A stretch of DNA of 9,483 nucleotides from Desulfobacterales bacterium (GTDB lineage: Bacteria > Desulfobacterota > Desulfobacteria > Desulfobacterales > UBA2174_A). The stretch lies in NCBI GenBank assembly GCA_025454075.1, contig JALOPD010000130.1:1-9483 (forward strand). The letters are read 5' to 3'. Positions 6,991 through 9,483 of this stretch are shown piece by piece. The notes below the pieces were generated by a model, which was not told where the DNA came from, searched no databases, and was given only the letters and a program-made list of their open reading frames with translations. A program made the position numbers and the translations under genes. Position 1 is the first letter of the stretch; each line of letters starts with the position of its first letter.

Positions 6991-7848
6991 ATGCCTGACG
7001 CCCCCGCCGTCGATGTCTCCTATTTCCCCGGGTGTTCGCTGGCCACCACGGCCAAGGAGAACAACCAGTCGCTGATCGAGTGCTGCCGCAAGATGGGCAT
7101 CCACATGATCGAACTGGCCGACTGGAACTGCTGCGGGAGTTCCTCCGCGCACAGCATCAACCACCGCCTGGCGTTCGATCTCGCCTGCCGCAACCTCTCG
7201 CTGGCGCCGCCGGGCCGGCCCCTGGTGGCGGCCTGCCCGAGCTGCACCCTGCGGCTCAAGCACGCCCAGCACCTACTGAAAAACGACGAGGCCGCGCGGG
7301 AGCGCTACCGGCAGCTGTGGGGCAAGCCCTTCGACCCGGATCTCTCGATCCGGCACTTTTTCGGCCTGCTGGCGGAGGTGGACCTGGAACGCCTGCCGGC
7401 CGCGAACGCCCATGCGCGGATCGACCTGACCTTCGCCCCCTATTACGGCTGCATGCTCAACCGCCCGCATGCCCTGCGTTCGGGCTCCGATCACTACGGA
7501 ATCATGGAGAAAACCCTGGGGGGCCTCGGCCTGCGGTCGCTGCACTGGGCCTATGCCTCGCAGTGCTGTGGCACCTTCCTGACCGTGGCCCGGCCGGACA
7601 TCGTGACGCCCAAGGTCAACGCCATCCTGCAGGGGGCCGCCGAGAGCGGCGCGGAGTGCCTCGTCACCGCCTGCGCCATGTGTCACATGAATCTCGAAGT
7701 CCGCTGCTCCCTGAAAAACCCGATCCCGATTTTCCACTTCTCGGAAATTCTCTCGCTCGCCTTCGGAACCAGCAACGCTCAAAACTGGTTTTCGCGGCAC
7801 CTGATCGACCCCCGTCCCCTGCTGAAGCGAAAAGGCTTGATGTCTTAG
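6991..7848 (+). CDS. hdrB: HdrB-type heterodisulfide reductase subunit with two CCG domains
   Basis: A 285-residue protein with two complete cysteine-rich (CCG) domains. Domain 1 is C15, C47-C48, C82-x2-C85; domain 2 is C154, C192-C193, C228-x2-C231. The spacings (C-x31-CC-x33-CxxC and C-x37-CC-x34-CxxC) fit the HdrB pattern, and both sets are intact, as needed for the two noncubane 4Fe-4S clusters. Signature stretches are YFPGCSLATTAKENNQSL, NCCGSSS and CAMCHMNLEVRC. HdrB is the site of disulfide reduction or the reverse thiol oxidation. The substrate here is not known; coenzyme M and B are unlikely in a bacterium. ATG 6991 is preceded by AGGA (6981-6984), two bases after the hdrC stop, so the pair is translationally linked. 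No hdrA is present in the window. Confidence 0.93.
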   Translation: MPDAPAVDVSYFPGCSLATTAKENNQSLIECCRKMGIHMIELADWNCCGSSSAHSINHRLAFDLACRNLSLAPPGRPLVAACPSCTLRLKHAQHLLKNDEAARERYRQLWGKPFDPDLSIRHFFGLLAEVDLERLPAANAHARIDLTFAPYYGCMLNRPHALRSGSDHYGIMEKTLGGLGLRSLHWAYASQCCGTFLTVARPDIVTPKVNAILQGAAESGAECLVTACAMCHMNLEVRCSLKNPIPIFHFSEILSLAFGTSNAQNWFSRHLIDPRPLLKRKGLMS

Positions 7849-7982
7849 TGAAAATCTGTTTTAAAGTTTCGTTTTGCCGCCCAGGCCTCTCATTCCGCCT
7901 CAAGCTTTATCGCCAAGAGCCGATGAGTCGTATCAGGCCGGAGTTGGGCTTTGGGCTGCGTTTGTCCGGAAGGGGTCAAAAC

Positions 7983-8663
7983 ATGATAAACCAAGAAAAC
8001 AGAGCACGGGTGGCTGTTGCCTTGTCCGTGATTTTCGCATGGGGCCTGCTCTGGCAGCCGGGACCTTGCTTCGCCGATGAAACCGAAACAACGCTGGTCT
8101 CGGTTTTCAAGTTCGCCGGCGGTGTGATTTCCGCCCTCATGATCCACGAGGGGGCCCATTTCGCAGCCGGCCAGATCACCGGCACCAGCCTGGATTGGAG
8201 AGTGGGAAGCTTCAGCCAGCCGATCGAATACGAAGAAAACGCCGAGGACGACTCGGATGGTCTTATCGTCTCTTCGTCCGGATTGATTGCGCAGCTGGCG
8301 GGTTCAGAGGTGATCTTGAATGTCGACCGCATCGACAAAAACGATGCGTTTGTCAGGGGAATGATGGCCTGGAACATCATCAACCCGATCATGTATGCGC
8401 TGGATTACTGGTTCATCCGCAATACCAACGACATGAACGGCGACTCGTATCAAGGCGATTTGCAGGGTATCGAATACTATTCCAGCGAAAGAACCGCCAA
8501 TATCTTCGCAGGCGGCATGGTTGCGCTCGCCACCTTCCAGGGCTACCGGTTTCTGAAGACCCAAACCTGGGCGCCGGAGTGGGTCCGGGGCAACACCCAG
8601 AATCTCCAATTCGCGGGTACGCCCGACGGCGGGTTCTTTTTGGGCCTCAAGATCGATTTCTGA
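7983..8663 (+). CDS. Exported/membrane protein with HExxH motif, possible M50-like metalloprotease; family not recognised
   Basis: A 226-residue protein. Residues 1-31 resemble a Sec signal peptide: a polar charged start, hydrophobic VAVALSVIFAWGLLW and a possible cleavage after CFA (position 31). Hydrophobic stretches follow near 38-64, 94-112, 125-145 and 172-190. HEGAH (55-59) lies inside the first of these, as in site-2-protease-type enzymes, and NIINPIMYALDYW (131-143) resembles the second M50 metal-ligand region, with D141 as a candidate ligand. The C-terminus GGFFLGLKIDF ends in an aromatic residue with alternating pattern, as many outer-membrane proteins do, so an outer-membrane location is an alternative. 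The start is chosen because GGAAGGGG lies at 7968-7975; the in-frame ATG 7923 would put a charged extension before the signal. The 134-base gap before it shows no clear promoter. It is unrelated to its redox neighbours and its base composition looks a little lower in GC. Confidence 0.65.
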   Translation: MINQENRARVAVALSVIFAWGLLWQPGPCFADETETTLVSVFKFAGGVISALMIHEGAHFAAGQITGTSLDWRVGSFSQPIEYEENAEDDSDGLIVSSSGLIAQLAGSEVILNVDRIDKNDAFVRGMMAWNIINPIMYALDYWFIRNTNDMNGDSYQGDLQGIEYYSSERTANIFAGGMVALATFQGYRFLKTQTWAPEWVRGNTQNLQFAGTPDGGFFLGLKIDF

Positions 8664-8674
8664 ATTTCAGTCGT

Positions 8675-8896
8675 TCAAAACTTCCCCGCGCTCATTTCAT
8701 CCAGCACCCGGCGGACGTCGGCCAGGCATCAGTTGCCCTTGGGGTTCTTGGCGGCGCACCGGCAGGCGCCCAGGCGCTTGGCGTCAATGATTTTCTCGAG
8801 GATGAGGGAGCGCGGATTCTGCCGGGCATCCCGCTCGATCTCCCCGCGCGTGTGGTTGAAGCAATAGCAGATCATCTCCGCAGCACGATCGCTCAT
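8675..8896 (-). CDS. BFD/CopZ-like small 2Fe-2S protein, probable selenoprotein (Sec at in-frame TGA)
   Basis: Standard reading gives 55 residues ending at TGA (8729-8731). They contain MICYCFNHTRGEIERD, SLILEKIIDAKRLG and ACRCAAKNPKG, the signature of small BFD/CopZ-type 2Fe-2S proteins with C10, C12, C45 and C47. As I recall the family, it continues as NPKG-x-C-C-L-x-x-V. Here the frame continues past TGA as C-L-A-D-V-R-R-V-L-D-E-M-S-A-G-K-F to a TGA at 8675-8677, so the stop falls exactly on the first of the two cysteines. Read as selenocysteine (U56, followed by C57), the protein has 73 residues. The start ATG overlaps the stop of the upstream MoeA gene (ATGA), with GAGGA at 8906-8910. 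The role is probably electron transfer or metal/selenium handling tied to molybdoenzyme maturation (inference). The alternative is a nonsense mutation or a genuine 55-residue product. Confidence 0.72.
8688..8707 (-). promoter_or_regulatory. Candidate bacterial SECIS stem-loop
   Basis: On the minus strand, counting from the base after the in-frame TGA, GUGCU at +22 to +26 pairs with AGCGC at +37 to +41 (five pairs, one of them G-U). The loop is ten bases and starts with GG. The loop begins 27 bases after the UGA. A short upper stem, a G among the first two loop bases and a UGA-to-loop distance of roughly 16-37 bases are the known features of bacterial SECIS elements. The lower stem is not convincing. 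A second possible helix (+1 to +8 with +17 to +24, three of its eight pairs being G-U) starts directly after the UGA and would compete with it. Confidence 0.45.
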
Positions 8897-9483
8897 GGCC
8901 GGCCGTCCTCGCAGGGCGGCGGCCCCAGCAGTTGGACGTGGGTCGTTTCGCCGGCTGGGATCTCTTCACGTTCCTCGGGGATGATGACCAGCGCTTCTTT
9001 TTCGGCCATGGATTTCAGGCGGCTTTTCAGGCGCGCCGGCGACACCCAAAGCGCTCCATCCCGCATCTCCAGGCGCGCGTGGATGAACTCGGTCCAGCCG
9101 CGCTCCCCGGTCACCGTGTCCGCCAGCCGGGCGGCGGCCATGGGGAAGGGCCTGGGGTCGGCCCCCTTCATTTTCATAAGCGCCGGCAATGCCAGCTGCA
9201 GGAAAGCCATCTCGTTCGAAGGCGGGCCGCCGGGTAAAATGAAAAACGGCCGGCCGTGGAGAAGACCGAATCCCACCGGCTTGCCGGGCCCCATGCGCAC
9301 GCGGTGGTAAATCGCCGTCCACCCCATGTCCGCCGCCGCCTGCAGGATCAGGTCCTTTTCGCTGCCCCAGGCCCCGCCGCTGGTGATGAAAACGTCGGAG
9401 CTCTCCAGGCGGCCCCGGATGGCGGCACGGATGTCCTCCCGGCGGTCCCCGATGATGGCGGTCTCAAACGGCATGGCGTGCAG
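8893..9483 (-). CDS. moeA: MoeA-family molybdopterin molybdenumtransferase (C-terminal part)
   Basis: The 197 C-terminal residues are visible; the 5' part runs off the window end, and the Met at 9472-9474 is internal (preceded in frame by Leu-His-Ala). MoeA features are the molybdopterin-binding segment SSDVFITSGGAWGSEKDLI, the MGPGKPVGFG loop, the ILPGGPPSNEMAF loop (equivalent to the LPGNPVS loop of E. coli MoeA), and the C-terminal beta-barrel domain IV ending in EEIPAGETTHVQLL. MoeA inserts molybdate (or tungstate) into adenylylated molybdopterin. This is a conventional MoeA, unlike the shorter MoeA-like protein at 3125-4156, and lacks that protein's cysteine tail. It is transcribed toward the other genes and overlaps the downstream BFD-like gene by ATGA, so the two are translationally coupled. 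GGPPSNEM in place of GNPVS is a subgroup variant. Confidence 0.9.
   Translation of the reverse strand: MHAMPFETAIIGDRREDIRAAIRGRLESSDVFITSGGAWGSEKDLILQAAADMGWTAIYHRVRMGPGKPVGFGLLHGRPFFILPGGPPSNEMAFLQLALPALMKMKGADPRPFPMAAARLADTVTGERGWTEFIHARLEMRDGALWVSPARLKSRLKSMAEKEALVIIPEEREEIPAGETTHVQLLGPPPCEDGRP

Noticed and set aside
7849..7982. Upstream in-frame start (ATG 7923) or promoter for the HExxH protein
   Set aside because: ATG 7923 would add a charged extension before the signal peptide and has no ribosome site as good as GGAAGGGG before 7983; no convincing -35/-10 pair was found.
8664..8674. Terminator between the convergent genes
   Set aside because: Only 11 bases separate the + strand stop from the readthrough stop on the - strand, and no stem followed by a T-run is visible on either strand.

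Overview
The window looks like part of the chromosome of an anaerobic, GC-rich bacterium, most likely a sulfate-reducing or syntrophic member of the Desulfobacterota. I base this on gene content: a membrane molybdoenzyme module, a TorD-type chaperone, an FmdE-type protein, several heterodisulfide-reductase-like (Hdr) subunits, and a small BFD-like iron-sulfur protein that appears to contain selenocysteine. The taxonomy is inference; there is no rRNA or other marker gene here. I see no tRNA, rRNA, CRISPR array, insertion sequence or phage gene, and no gene-free stretch longer than about 200 bases.

Region 1 (2-4156, + strand) is a molybdoenzyme locus. It opens with the C-terminal end of a 4Fe-4S electron-transfer subunit, followed with no gap by a 10-helix NrfD-family quinone-interacting membrane subunit, a TorD-type maturation chaperone, an FmdE-domain protein with a C-terminal zinc ribbon, and a MoeA-like molybdopterin-binding protein with a four-cysteine tail. 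The catalytic molybdopterin subunit is not in the window and would be expected just upstream of base 1. A perfect 12-bp hairpin lies between nrfD and torD. A perfect 12-bp inverted repeat brackets the leader of the MoeA-like gene.

Region 2 (4213-7848, + strand) is an Hdr-like electron-transfer set without HdrA: a 305-residue protein that is a tandem duplication of the HdrC ferredoxin unit, a FabK/nitronate-monooxygenase-type FMN protein, a normal HdrC and a complete HdrB with two CCG domains. A candidate sigma-70 promoter containing a 10-bp palindrome lies before hdrC, so hdrCB may be transcribed separately. A reasonable inference is that thiol/disulfide chemistry at HdrB exchanges electrons through the HdrC-type proteins with the FMN protein and perhaps with the membrane module.

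Region 3 (7983-8663, + strand) holds one exported or membrane-bound protein with an HExxH motif, a possible distant relative of M50-type membrane metalloproteases.

Region 4 (8675-9483, - strand) is a convergent operon: the C-terminal part of a MoeA-family molybdopterin molybdenumtransferase, overlapping by ATGA a short BFD-like protein. Normal reading ends that protein at a TGA after 55 residues, but the same frame continues with family-like sequence starting with Cys. A stem-loop downstream meets the usual rules for a bacterial SECIS. I therefore annotate it as a probable selenoprotein of 73 residues, the most interesting signal in the window.
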